23,446 nucleotides of DNA from Coptodactyla brooksi (taxonomy: Eukaryota; Arthropoda; Insecta; Coleoptera; Scarabaeidae). The translations under genes and the position numbers were made by a program. Numbering within the stretch: the stretch's first letter is position 1; each line of letters opens with the position of its first letter. Below the pieces are notes generated by a model that ran no database searches, had not been told where the DNA came from, and saw only the letters and a list, made by a program, of their open reading frames with translations. Of this stretch, positions 1 to 8,413 are shown one piece after another. The DNA lies in the NCBI GenBank assembly GCA_033557675.1, contig JAWQRM010000379.1, positions 1-23,446 of the forward strand. Direction: 5' to 3'.

Positions 1-559
1 CTGGTATTGGACGTTCCCGATGAAGTAAAAGCTTCTTAATCCTTAACTTCCAATTAAAAATTTATTCATATTTACTAAACATATACGAAGCAATGCGATT
101 ATTTTTTTCAGCGTTTAGACTCCCAATGACAAACTCTCTTATATACTCACTACGACACAGTTAGCAAATAACGCACAATGCGTTGCTTCTGCTTTTATGT
201 ATGTAGTCACGTATTTTCTTTCAACATTCGAGTAAGTATTGTATCACTTTGTGTTGTTACTCGGGAAAGATCGGCTAATGATAACTCAGTATTAGGTGAT
301 TTATGCTCATCTATATTAGACATGGGCGCAAGATTATTTAATGTCAAACAGGTGATCGCGAAATACGAAAGTTTGAGAACCGCTGACAATCTGAAGTCAA
401 GATACTAAAGAGGCAGAATACAGCAAAAAATATAACAAAATTAATTTTCCAATTCTAAGCATCTGAACTATTGCATTGTAGCATTTATTGATGGTATTCT
501 GAATGTCAAAATGCTTAGATGTGTGGTTGAGGATATTTTGAATCTTTGGCTTAGTAACA
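1..559. other. Intergenic, no recognisable gene
   Basis: AT-rich sequence with short chance reading frames on both strands and no motif I recognise. The first 39 bases read as 12 codons ending in a stop (LVLDVPDEVKAS), which could be the tail of a coding exon entering from the left. This is too short to support a call. Confidence 0.4.
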
Positions 560-802
560 AAGTTTAAATAATTGTCACCACTACACCAAAAACCGAAAAG
601 TTTATTTTGCTTAACGCACGTTTCGCCGAGCAAGCCGAAAAGAAATCATTTTTTTTGTCACTAACGCTTCTGAAGATGCCAACGAAAAAAAAACATTTCT
701 TGTTGCCAACACTTTTGAAGATGCCGATTTGGTCGGCGAAACGTGCGTTAAGCAAAATGAACTTTTCGGTTTTTGGTGTAGTGGTGGCAATTGTTTAAAC
801 TT
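560..802. mobile_element. Palindromic (foldback) MITE-like element, copy 1
   Basis: The two ends are inverted copies of each other for about 70 bp. The left arm (560-633) starts AAGTTTAAATAATTG and continues through CACCACTACACC; the right arm (729-802) is its reverse complement with only a few substitutions. The short centre contains two direct copies of a CTTYTGAAGATGCC motif (about 668-680 and 713-725). The 63-codon open frames on both strands are by-products of the palindrome and not genes. A shorter, more diverged relative lies at 9516-9680. No transposase is encoded, so it is non-autonomous. I cannot assign a superfamily. The symmetric flanking GTTTAAA may be part of the repeat or an insertion-site preference. 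Confidence 0.75.
715..742 (+). other. Hammerhead-ribozyme-like core motif
   Basis: TTGAAGA at 715-721 is followed by a 16-base segment whose ends pair (GCCGA with TCGGC) and then GAAAC at 738-742. This matches the order CUGANGA, stem II, GAAA of the hammerhead core except for one base (T in place of the first C). A second CTGAAGA at 670-676 matches the consensus fully but lacks a clean stem II. Stem III is only available by pairing with the left arm of the palindrome. Catalytic activity is unproven. Confidence 0.3.
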
Positions 803-1073
803 AGCCTAGATGTAGATTAAACAATTTATGACATATAAAGTAAAAATCCATTACAATTGACATTATTGAATGGTTATGACAGACACTTATGAACTTATCC
901 ACAGGAGCTTTTCTCTTGTTTTCTTTTGTAGAATTACCCTATGAAACATAGAAACGAAATATCTGGATTCTCTGTATATAACGGCTGGTCCTTAAGTAAT
1001 GTAAGTAAGCAAAGTAACGATACATTCTCCGCTGTCAAAATATTGTGATTTTGTCAATCTTTGCCATGGTGAA

Positions 1074-1107
1074 GTTCACTGGTCTCATAGGTTCAGTGGT
1101 CTTATGG
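1074..1107 (+). repeat. 17-bp tandem duplication
   Basis: Two adjacent 17-bp units, GTTCACTGGTCTCATAG and GTTCAGTGGTCTTATGG, match at 14 of 17 positions. Confidence 0.7.
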
Positions 1108-1126
1108 GTATGTCATTTTTATGTAT

Positions 1127-1160
1127 TAGGGCTACTCATAAGTAATGTTGCTTTTTTCAA
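1127..1160 (+). repeat. Possible mariner-type terminal sequence
   Basis: The stretch around TTAGGGCTACTCATAAGTAA resembles mariner terminal repeats, which commonly combine a TTAGG-like start with an AAGTAAT core. It lies about 690 bp upstream of the recognisable mariner coding remnant, further than normal for one element, and I found no inverted partner downstream. It may belong to a separate remnant or be coincidental. Confidence 0.25.
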
Positions 1161-1814
1161 ATTCAAAGTCATTGCCATCCATTGACAATGATTTAAGTTA
1201 ATGTGACATAACCTATATTATAGTGACATGTATCGATATTTAGTGCGCTTATTAAGATGTGAAACTAGAAAATGTACATCGTACATGACTTTCTCTTACC
1301 TTGCCTCTGGCTTAAATATAAAAAAATGTAAAAAAATCCATTTGTACACGTAATCTTTTTCCAAAAATGTGTAATAACGCCAAAACGGTTTAGAATTGAT
1401 GTATAATTAAAGTGGCCCTCAAGTCTTATAAGGACTTAAAAAATATCATAATAATCAGCGTGTTCCATTTAAAAATCTAAAGTTGGATAGTTTTTAGATT
1501 AAACCGAATACCATGTATATTCGAAAACTGTTTCAAATTGTGACGAGTTCAATATCATGCAACTTTCATTTGAAACATTTTCTTCTAAGGAGATCATCAA
1601 TACCCGAGATTAAGAACGAAATACCCTTTTGCCCCACAAGACATTTATGTAGAATAAAGTTCTGAAAAAATCAAAAAATTTTAGGTTAGGTTCTTCAACC
1701 ATATGAATAATTTTTACGAAATCCTTATTGTGACCAGATTATATAATAGTTAGCTTGTATGTAAAGCATTGTATTAATCAGTATAACGTGGCAGTCTAAA
1801 GATGACTTATGGAC

Positions 1815-2560
1815 GAATTATGACATTGCACTTATCATTAGAGTATGCCAGCGGTGGTTTAAAACAGTCAAGAAAGAAGATGTCAATCTTCTCAGTGGTA
1901 TAAAATCTGCAAGACCTGCTAAACTTGATAAAGATCTGTTGTTGGTAGATATTGAAGCTCATGTCAACAAACACCCCAGGATTTAGCGATAAAACTTAAA
2001 ACCAATATATAAACAACTGAACAAAGCTGAACAAAGTCCAAAGACAATGGATGTGGGTCCCATATTGACTTTGAGTTGAAAACAAAATTCAAGGCATAGG
2101 AATCTGTAGTGCCCTTTTGTCCAGGTTATGCAGATGTTCTTTTCCCCAGCAAATTGCCACTAGGCTTGATTTTACACAGTAATCTACATAAGAACAAACA
2201 ATGGTAACTACCAGGACAAACACCTACGTCTACTCCAAATCAGGACATTTGCCCAAAAAAATGTTACTGACAGTATGGTGAAGTTTTACAGCAATCATTA
2301 TTAGTTAAATTCATTATGAGATTCAAGATTGATAAATCGAAATGGTGTTATAATGCAAGATCTCACACTTGGTGCAGAAATTTTTACTAAAAAAAGCCAC
2401 CGAAGAATATTTGAATTCAAAATCGTCCTCGCTTTTCAAAAAAGGAAATAAAATTTGGTACAAATTTGGGCGAAGATCGCCAATAACGATGGAGGTTTAT
2501 GTCTATGTATTTGTATCGTTCTTCGTTAAAAAAATAGTAAAGGAAACAAGTCTTATTTAA
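1815..2560 (+). pseudogene. mariner transposase, degraded remnant
   Basis: This was a cut-and-paste transposase of the mariner family. The N-terminal helix-turn-helix part reads VCQRWFKTVKKEDVNLLSG and then SARPAKLDKDLL, matching the mariner QRWF...GRPxKLD pattern, and runs into a stop near 1985. The segment around 2200-2270 reads like the mariner WL..GQTPTSTP...PKKMLLTVWW block that precedes the second catalytic aspartate, interrupted by two stops. A C-terminal piece (NSKSSSLFKKG, about 2412-2450) corresponds to the family's SKP..F...GI...L..RW tail, continuing in another frame as NNDGG. The middle of the catalytic domain is missing. The remnant is about 750 bp against roughly 1 kb for an intact gene. 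Several stops, frameshifts and at least one deletion make it dead. Confidence 0.8.
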
Positions 2561-2635
2561 GAAAGCTAAATAAATATAGACTAGTTCCATAAGAATTTAG
2601 TGTAGTGAACGGAAGTGAGACAGACTGGGCCACAT

Positions 2636-2668
2636 TTCGAGAGCGAGCGAGACAGCGCAACGTAACAC
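2636..2668 (+). repeat. Dispersed repeat, unit 1
   Basis: TTCGAGAGCGAGCGAGACAG and the following GCAACGTAACAC match the segment at 4991-5024 with few differences and one indel. The surrounding 2580-2780 is less AT-rich than its neighbours. This looks like a small piece of an older repeat of unknown family; a short open frame here has no recognisable product. Confidence 0.55.
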
Positions 2669-2811
2669 TCAACCTTCGAGGAGTGAGAGAGGAACGATAC
2701 ACGGTTGTTTGGAAGTTATGTAGTAAAGTAAACGCCATCAAGGTTGGCAGCTACCTTATAACCTCGATAAAACGTCATAGAAGAGTAACCTTTAGCACGA
2801 ATATTATTTAA

Positions 2812-3325
2812 ACATATATTGATGTTTGGACAAGCTTTTAATGGAAGAAAACAGAAATTGCTGCTTCATTTCATTAAATAATCAGTATAAAAAGCATTTA
2901 CATACATATTTACGTTTTAAATCACAAACTATCAAGTGAAATAGTTACGATTAAAAGTTAGGTATGTTGGCGACACTTCACCAGAAAATACTTTTCGACA
3001 CCATTGCCACACATTTTTACTTGATGTTTATTTGTGTTCAAAACTGACTGATTAAGTAATTATATGTACACAGCCGTGGAATTTAACTCGTATGACTAAA
3101 TTTAACGACGTTTCGACTAATGAATCATAATAATTTCCAGTAAACAATTGTCATTGCAAAACAGAATGTTTGTGGTTTTTTAATTAGTTATTTCAAAAGA
3201 CAGAGGGATAACGGAGCTCCACTCCTACTGTTCACTGCTGTGATTCAGTTATCTTCCGTCGTATATGCATTTTATGTTGGATTCGATCGAATTCTTGTCT
3301 TAACGGTAACCAATTAACGAACAAC
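2812..3325. other. Intergenic, probable 5' flank of the next transposon
   Basis: No coding similarity recognised. It may include the terminal repeat and 5' leader of the transposon whose coding region starts at 3341, but I could not pair a terminal inverted repeat with confidence. Confidence 0.35.
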
Positions 3326-3340
3326 AGTTTTTTATTGTAG
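3326..3340 (+). promoter_or_regulatory. Likely 3' splice acceptor
   Basis: A T-rich run ending in TTTTTTATTGTAG directly precedes the point where transposase-like coding sequence (SVAEAVNTS...) begins. This suggests the original transposase had an upstream exon. I see no matching first exon. Confidence 0.4.
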
Positions 3341-4347
3341 AGTGTCGCAGAAGCAGTTAACACCAGCGAATGAACCATATCAAGAATTAAACGTGAGGCA
3401 ATTAAGGATGGCAAAGTACAAGCGCCAAAGCCATACTCGGCGGCAACTGAAAACCGATATTGACAGTAATACGGCAACGGATATTAGGAATGTCATTTAT
3501 GAAATGTATAAGAAAAAAGTGTATGTTAAAATTATTACTCTTATAGAGAATTTGAAGTTGCGAGATACATATAATGGATCGGCAAATTCCCTTTTAAAAA
3601 CATAGAAATATGTCTATTTAGACGAAACATGGATTTATGAGAATGGATCAGTGGCACGATCATGGCAAGACGGAACCCAGGATTTCGTGAAAACCACTAA
3701 AACGGAAAGCACCCAGTACTTTTTCTTGCATGCAGGACATTCTAATGGTTTTATTACAGGTATAATGGAGAAATGAACCAACAGAATTCTTTGCACTGGT
3801 TTGAAGAGGCACTACTAAAAAATCTAGAAAAGCCATCGATGATTGTTATGGATAATACCAGCTACCATTCTACGTAGGCAGATAAAGTACCAAATTCTAG
3901 TTGGAGAAAGACCGAAATTGTAAATTGGTTACAGCAACGTAACATCAACTGTAACAATGACATGTTCAAAAAAGAATTATTGGTACTTGTGGCAAATAAC
4001 AAGCCTGCAAAAGCTTATGTTGCAGACCAACTTGCAGCTAAGCATGGTCATAAAGTTTTAAGGCTGCCTAAGGATTGCAATAAACTACTACAATAACCAT
4101 ATGGGGCGAGATGGTTTATGGAACAACGAGGTGCCTGGCTTTGTGGAAAGAAGCCCTGGACTATGTTACGCCAGAAATGTGGCAGAACATCGTAAATCAC
4201 ACGGAAGAGGTGATACTACAATGGTGGAACAGGGAAGTAGTTTTTGAACAAGAAGAGCCCCCGGGATTAGTAATACAATTAGGAGATAGCAACAGAGATG
4301 AAGAAAATTCGGAAATAGAAAGCACCTGTGATACAGACTATGACTGA
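3341..4347 (+). pseudogene. IS630/Tc1-type DDE transposase pseudogene
   Basis: Former DDE transposase of the Tc1/mariner (IS630-like) superfamily. The N-terminal part (about 3341-3600) contains helix-turn-helix-like sequence (SVAEAV...ISRIKREAI) with a frameshift. The catalytic domain begins with YVYLDETWIYENGS (first Asp, near 3620) and continues in a shifted frame with EMNQQNSLHWFEEALLKNL and VMDNTSYHS (second Asp, near 3850). It then reads WRKTEIVNWLQQRNI and AAKHGHKVLRLP. The expected NPIE block with the third acidic residue is damaged by a small deletion near 4080-4100. The C-terminus resumes at 4111 as ALDYVTPEMWQNIVNHTEE and ends in an acidic tail at 4347. In-frame stops lie near 3775, 3876 and 4094. 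All major domains are present, so it is a fairly complete dead copy. Confidence 0.85.
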
Positions 4348-4960
4348 TTTTCTGCCCTTTTACAGCATTTTTATTTATATGCATTATTTTTCTGCCTCTT
4401 TATAACAGAATATTGTTTTGTTTATTTGTTTTTATTTATTTATATTTATTTTACAGTTGCTATTTATTTTCAAGCTTATTTTATATAGTGGACATGTTTT
4501 TTTTCATTTATTTTTATTATGTACATATTTTTTGAGAATATGATTTAGTTTTGAATATCTTTATTCATTGTTAAGAATATGTTTTTATTTAATTGATTTA
4601 CTGAATATAGTTTTTGTTATTTAAACTCGTTTTTTGTCATAATTATTTTGTCTAAATCATTTATTACAATCAATTAACACAGAATTGTATTTTATTTATT
4701 CTTAGGTTGTAAACTCGAAGTTGCTATTTAAACTTTTTGGAAAGCCGTAGATAAATGTCTACTTACAGGACGAAACATTTTCTTATTAAAAAATGTTGGT
4801 CTATAGTAAACTTTACTTTGTAAGTGCATTAAATAACACACGGCGGTAAATATCGCAGCCAGCTGTCAATTTAACCTTTAAACGTAAACAGCCAAAATCA
4901 ACTAGCCGACGCACGTGGGAACAAACAGAAATAGTAGCAACTGTGCCCCGGGGGTTGGGC
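4348..4960. other. AT-rich tail and spacer
   Basis: From 4348 to about 4690 the sequence is almost pure A/T, dominated by TTTATTTATTT-like runs on the plus strand. It is consistent with the 3' untranslated part of the preceding transposon. From about 4840 it becomes less AT-rich (GGCGGTAAATATCGCAGCC). No gene is seen. Confidence 0.45.
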
Positions 4961-4990
4961 TAACAGACTGATGACGTAGCATCAGTTCAG

Positions 4991-5024
4991 TTCGAGAGCA
5001 AGCGAGAGCAGTGCAGCGTAACAT
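4991..5024 (+). repeat. Dispersed repeat, unit 2
   Basis: TTCGAGAGCAAGCGAGAGCA followed by GTGCAGCGTAACAT matches the unit at 2636-2668 in the same orientation. Just upstream, ACTGATG and CATCAGT form a 7-bp inverted repeat around ACGTAG. Family unknown. Confidence 0.55.
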
Positions 5025-5089
5025 ATTTTTGAACGAACTAAACAAGAAATTCTTAACATAAAAAGTATTCTGTAAAACAAAAAAAAATA

Positions 5090-5639
5090 TACACAAGAAA
5101 CATTTGCCCCGTCTTGTTGGAAACCATAAATCTGCGATTTTACATAATTCCACAGGAAAAAATCTGATGGAGATAAATGAGAAAACTTTGCAGGCCACAC
5201 TATGTGACCATGTCCTGCGATTAAACGATTTGGAAAAGTAGTGTGTAAATAAGTTTGTACAATACTACTATTATGGGCAGGACTGTAACCAAACATCTTC
5301 AAATTGAATCGCCGGTAGTTGTTGGATTTAGGGTGTAACCTGGTTTTGTAGCAAATCAAGATAAGTTTGTGCATTTAAATTGCCATCAAGGAAGAAAGGA
5401 CTAGCAATATTATTCTCCAAAATACCAGCCCAAAGATTTAATTTTTGTGGATAGAGGGTACGCGCATCATGAACTAAGTTGGGTTTTTCTTTGTACCATG
5501 CACGGGTTACAGAAGGATTGTGTCGGTCCCGAATTGGAAAAGTAGATTCATCAGTGCGAAGAACATTGGAAAGAAAATTTGAATCATTATTAGCACGTTC
5601 CATGACAGTTTCTCTTTGATCTTTAAGTTCGACGGACAA
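5090..5639 (-). pseudogene. Tc1-like transposase, catalytic-domain fragment (piece B)
   Basis: On the minus strand this reads DSNFLSNVLRTDESTFPI (first catalytic Asp in TDESTF), then YPQKLNLWAGILENN and FFLDGNLNAQTYLDLLQNQV. In a shifted frame follow PAHNSSIVQTYLHTTFPNR and HLSPSDFFLWNYVKSQIY (third acidic position, here Asp in the SPSDFFLW block). The order fits the arthropod Tc1-like family with FLDGNLN and FQQDGA motifs. The second catalytic Asp, expected as FQQDGA just before PAHN, is destroyed there (MFGYSPAHN). Oddly, an intact FQQDGA appears after KSQIY at 5105-5125, out of normal order. The N-terminal DNA-binding region is absent. The open frame begins without an ATG, at the edge of homology. 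Confidence 0.85.
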
Positions 5640-5731
5640 ACAAAAACTTCATTCTTACTAAAATAAATGGTCATTTTAAAATAAAATAATTCTAATAATA
5701 TTTAAATATAAAACTAAATGAAAGATTTCTC

Positions 5732-6053
5732 CTAATTTAAAGATGCCTCCTATGTCGCCAAACAATCCCCCAACATGTCGTAGAAATTTCTCCTCACTCT
5801 GGAGAGCATTTCTGCAGTAATAGTTTGATAAGCTTAAATAATTTTTACCATGAGCTTATTCAGATTTGAAGTGGCATTGGCGACAACCTGTCGCACAAAC
5901 TATCGTTTCGAACACATTGACAATACGCAATATTGTTCGACGTGATGTAATTAGACGTTTTTCGGCAACTGCGAATAAATTTACAACTTCTGCTAGAGAA
6001 TTGCCGCTCAAATACCACTTGATAATTTGAACCCTCTCGGCAGTTATAACAAT
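5732..6053 (-). pseudogene. Tc1-like transposase, N-terminus joined to C-terminus (piece A)
   Basis: On the minus strand it begins with a helix-turn-helix region (ITAERVQIIKWYLSGNSL, then TSRRTILRIVNVFET and CRQCHFKS), the usual N-terminus of this Tc1-like family. Only about 40 bases later it reads ITAEMLSRVRRNFYDMLGDC, the typical extreme C-terminus, with a stop at 5732-5734. The whole catalytic domain is missing. This is therefore an internally deleted derivative of the same family as the piece at 5090-5639, in the same orientation and just upstream of it. The two pieces together are not one collinear gene. Confidence 0.8.
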
Positions 6054-6194
6054 ATAACAATAGCGTGACTCGCTAATTGTCGTGCGATCTCCGGGATCAC
6101 CCAACTCGTCAACCAAATGGACGGTAATGCGATACCCCTATGAGAGAATATGTATTTTCCAGCAAGGTTTGCGCATGTTTATTGGCTTTGAGTA

Positions 6195-6505
6195 AACACA
6201 ATCAAGTTAGCTACACTGATTGTGATAAGAACTGTGTTGGGCAAACTATAATATCAGTCAAAATAAGGTTCAAAGAACACATGGCTCACTTAAAATATGG
6301 TCGTACCGAAAAATCTAGCATTGCCGAACATGCTTTCAATAGCAACCACAGGATAAGTGTAGAAAATGTAGAATTGCTTAGAAATGTATTCAACAATAAG
6401 TTATTCGATGCATTTGAAAGCATAAAAATTGTTAAATGTAGGAATAGACTTAATAAAGACAGAGGGCCAATACCGATTAGCCCTTTGTATAATTTGATAG
6501 ACTAG
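6195..6505 (+). pseudogene. Penelope-like element, GIY-YIG endonuclease fragment
   Basis: The reading frame ending at 6505 contains YTDCDKNCVGQT, then IRFKEHMAHLKYG and SSIAEHAFNSNHRI. This order matches the GIY-YIG endonuclease domain at the C-terminus of Penelope-like retroelements (Cys-rich lead, YVGQT, R..EH, S..AEH...H). The first Tyr of YVGQT is Cys here. The C-terminal tail (LFDAFESIKIVKCRNRLNKD) is also typical. The frame is open from an ATG at 6140, but similarity starts only near 6195, so that ATG is not the element's real start. No reverse transcriptase remains upstream; the neighbour at 5732-6053 is an unrelated transposon piece. It is a 5'-truncated remnant. Confidence 0.75.
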
Positions 6506-6658
6506 GTTTAATAGATTTAGAAAAAACTCTGGACGGGTTGGCAGTTGTAAAGGGTAGGGCCAGGGGCTCTGTATCCTTAGGCTAGATAATACGGGGACGG
6601 GAAACGCTGTACGGGGAGATATTGTGTAAACGGGTAGTGGGGATAAGGTCAGGAAACG

Positions 6659-6686
6659 CTTAATTGGTTGCGAAAAACCAATTAAG
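6659..6686. repeat. Perfect 11-bp hairpin
   Basis: CTTAATTGGTT at 6659-6669 and AACCAATTAAG at 6676-6686 are perfect inverted copies around a 6-base loop GCGAAA. It lies about 150 bp downstream of the Penelope-like coding end, so it may belong to that element's 3' region. Confidence 0.8.
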
Positions 6687-7968
6687 AATCCAAACTCTTA
6701 ACTGTAAACAAGAATGTAACAAAATGAGGAAAAAACCGTCGAACTTTAGGACAACCTGTAGGTTACAAGCATATAGACATTTCTACATTTATAATTCATC
6801 TTTACTAAAACAAAAGAATATAGGTGCTTGATTTTCACGAAAAGTGACTCTCCATAAGAAATCGCTTACGAAATCTGCCTTCTTTGTCTTCCTGGGCGAA
6901 CACTATAAAGTAATGGGCTTTAAAGTGTCCACAATTTGACGTGTTCATGAAGTACTGCCAATATCCAAAGTTTAATCAAAGTTCGATCGCGCAACTTGAT
7001 GCGGGCAGATGAACATCGCACAAAGTAGACAAGCGTTCGCAGGACGTGAAACAACCTATTACTGAAATTTATAGATCTAACCCATCCAATTTCCGTACCT
7101 ATCTATCATCCAGCCCGATAATTCAAGTAGCCAGGAGCGAAAGATCAATAGCCGATGTTGCCGATTACTCGCTGTAGGCCATCTAGCGACCGAAAAGCAA
7201 ACAAATCGCCGACTATTCGCTTGCCCGGTTCTATTGTCAGCGCGACCCAGCGTGTAGCCGATTAAATTGCATAATAACACACTGTTCGAGGCTACAGTAC
7301 ATGTAATGGGCAATTACTCAGTTCGAAAAAAGGATTCGAACTGTCAGAGCCGTCCTTTTCTGGGCTTTCAGACTAATGGCGAGTGCCTGCACATGTGACC
7401 ACGGGCGGCAATTCATTAGAGATTGCTCGCGATTTAAGTGCACTTTATGGCGGCGCCTCGATAGCATTTGTTATGACATGAAGAACGTACGTGCGTTAAT
7501 AGATTCGCACATTTTAAATTTAATGCATTTCTGAATGAGAAATCTCATTTTCAGCACCCCTATATTAAAATTCATCGAAAGAACAAATCGTTTAGTAGAT
7601 TCATTCAAGAAATAGCACCTTGTTAAACTAGGGAATGAAAAATCAGACCTGTTTTACTTTTAACCGCCATACGTCATACCCGGAAGGACTTGCGAATGCG
7701 GAGTGAGTCCTAGTGTTTAGCACATATTTCTTAATTCATCGTTTTGTGTGTTGAACTGTATCGGGTTCATTGTGATATTTATTTCAAACACATTTTTTAT
7801 CAGTTAAATCTAATCTACAGTCTGCATAAGTGATTGCAGTCCGAAAATTTGCTCTTCTACTTTGGTACTTAGTAACATTTTTATTTATAAATCTAAAACG
7901 AGTTATTCTATTTCTATTTCAAACCTGACACATACACGGACAGTTATACACAGTGTGTCTATTTTTAG
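6687..7968. other. Intergenic, moderately mixed composition
   Basis: No coding similarity is recognised. The part at about 7080-7480 is richer in G+C than most of the window and has the open minus-strand frame 7077-7313 with no recognisable product. It contains a 9-bp hairpin at 7319-7343. It may be unique, possibly regulatory, host sequence. Confidence 0.35.
7319..7343. repeat. 9-bp hairpin CAGTTCGAA / TTCGAACTG
   Basis: CAGTTCGAA (7319-7327) and TTCGAACTG (7335-7343) are perfect inverted copies with a 7-base loop. The minus strand reads GTTCGAATCC, which looks like a tRNA B box, but no tRNA can be folded around it. Confidence 0.7.
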
Positions 7969-8006
7969 ATTTGCTATCCATAGCTGATTGAAGGAAACGC
8001 TGTAAA

Positions 8007-8056
8007 ATGGCAAGTAAGCAACACTGTAGTGAGGATGAAAAGTGGGCTTGTCGTCG
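8007..8056 (+). CDS. Weak candidate first coding exon
   Basis: An ATG at 8007 in strong context (TAAAATGGC) opens 16 codons (MASKQHCSEDEKWACR). The next codon is split by a good 5' splice donor, CG|GTAAGC at 8056/8057. A possible acceptor (TCTATTTTTAG, ending at 7968) lies just upstream. Without splicing the frame stops after 17 codons. I do not recognise the peptide, and no continuing exon is identifiable. Combinations like this occur by chance in sequence of this size, so the call is weak. Confidence 0.15.
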
Positions 8057-8058
8057 GT

Positions 8059-8413
8059 AAGCCTAGGGAGGCTATGCCTAGTAATCTGCAGTCGAAAGTA
8101 ATTAAAATATTTATTGCGAGGTTATAAGGTTAGCTGCATTTATTATTTTAGCCCTCAGGCCAAATTTTCTCCTCGCGCGTGACCATAAATGGTCTGTTTC
8201 AGGAACCTTCACAGAAAAAATTGGTTTGCGGATAAATCTGGTGACCTTGAGGTCATGTAATATACCTTACCGCACTAATAATGCGGTTTGGAAAAGAATT
8301 TGTTAAAAATTCTTTAACTGCACGTGCACATTACAGTTTATGACAATTAAATAACGAAAATTTTGATCTCAACCATAGAACACGTAACGCCATCTGTCGA
8401 ACATAACGTATGT
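8059..8413. other. Intergenic
   Basis: No coding similarity or recognisable repeat. Contains a short self-complementary stretch TTACCGCACTAATAATGCGG (8268-8287). Confidence 0.4.

Larger units (their letters stand above)
803..1814. other. Intergenic AT-rich sequence
   Basis: No coding similarity is visible on either strand. It contains a 17-bp tandem duplication (1074-1107), a mariner-end-like stretch near 1127, and a short inverted repeat AATCTAAA / TTTAGATT near 1475-1501. Confidence 0.4.

Noticed and set aside
178..408. 76-codon open frame
   Set aside because: No recognisable motif, overlapped by an equally long antisense frame; consistent with chance.
607..798. 63-codon frame on plus and a near-identical one on minus (564-755)
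   Set aside because: The two proteins resemble each other only because the DNA is a palindrome; neither has a recognisable domain.
7319..7345. B-box-like GTTCGAATCC on the minus strand, suggesting a tRNA or SINE
   Set aside because: No A box, acceptor stem or T-stem pairing could be found around it; it is better explained as a 9-bp hairpin.
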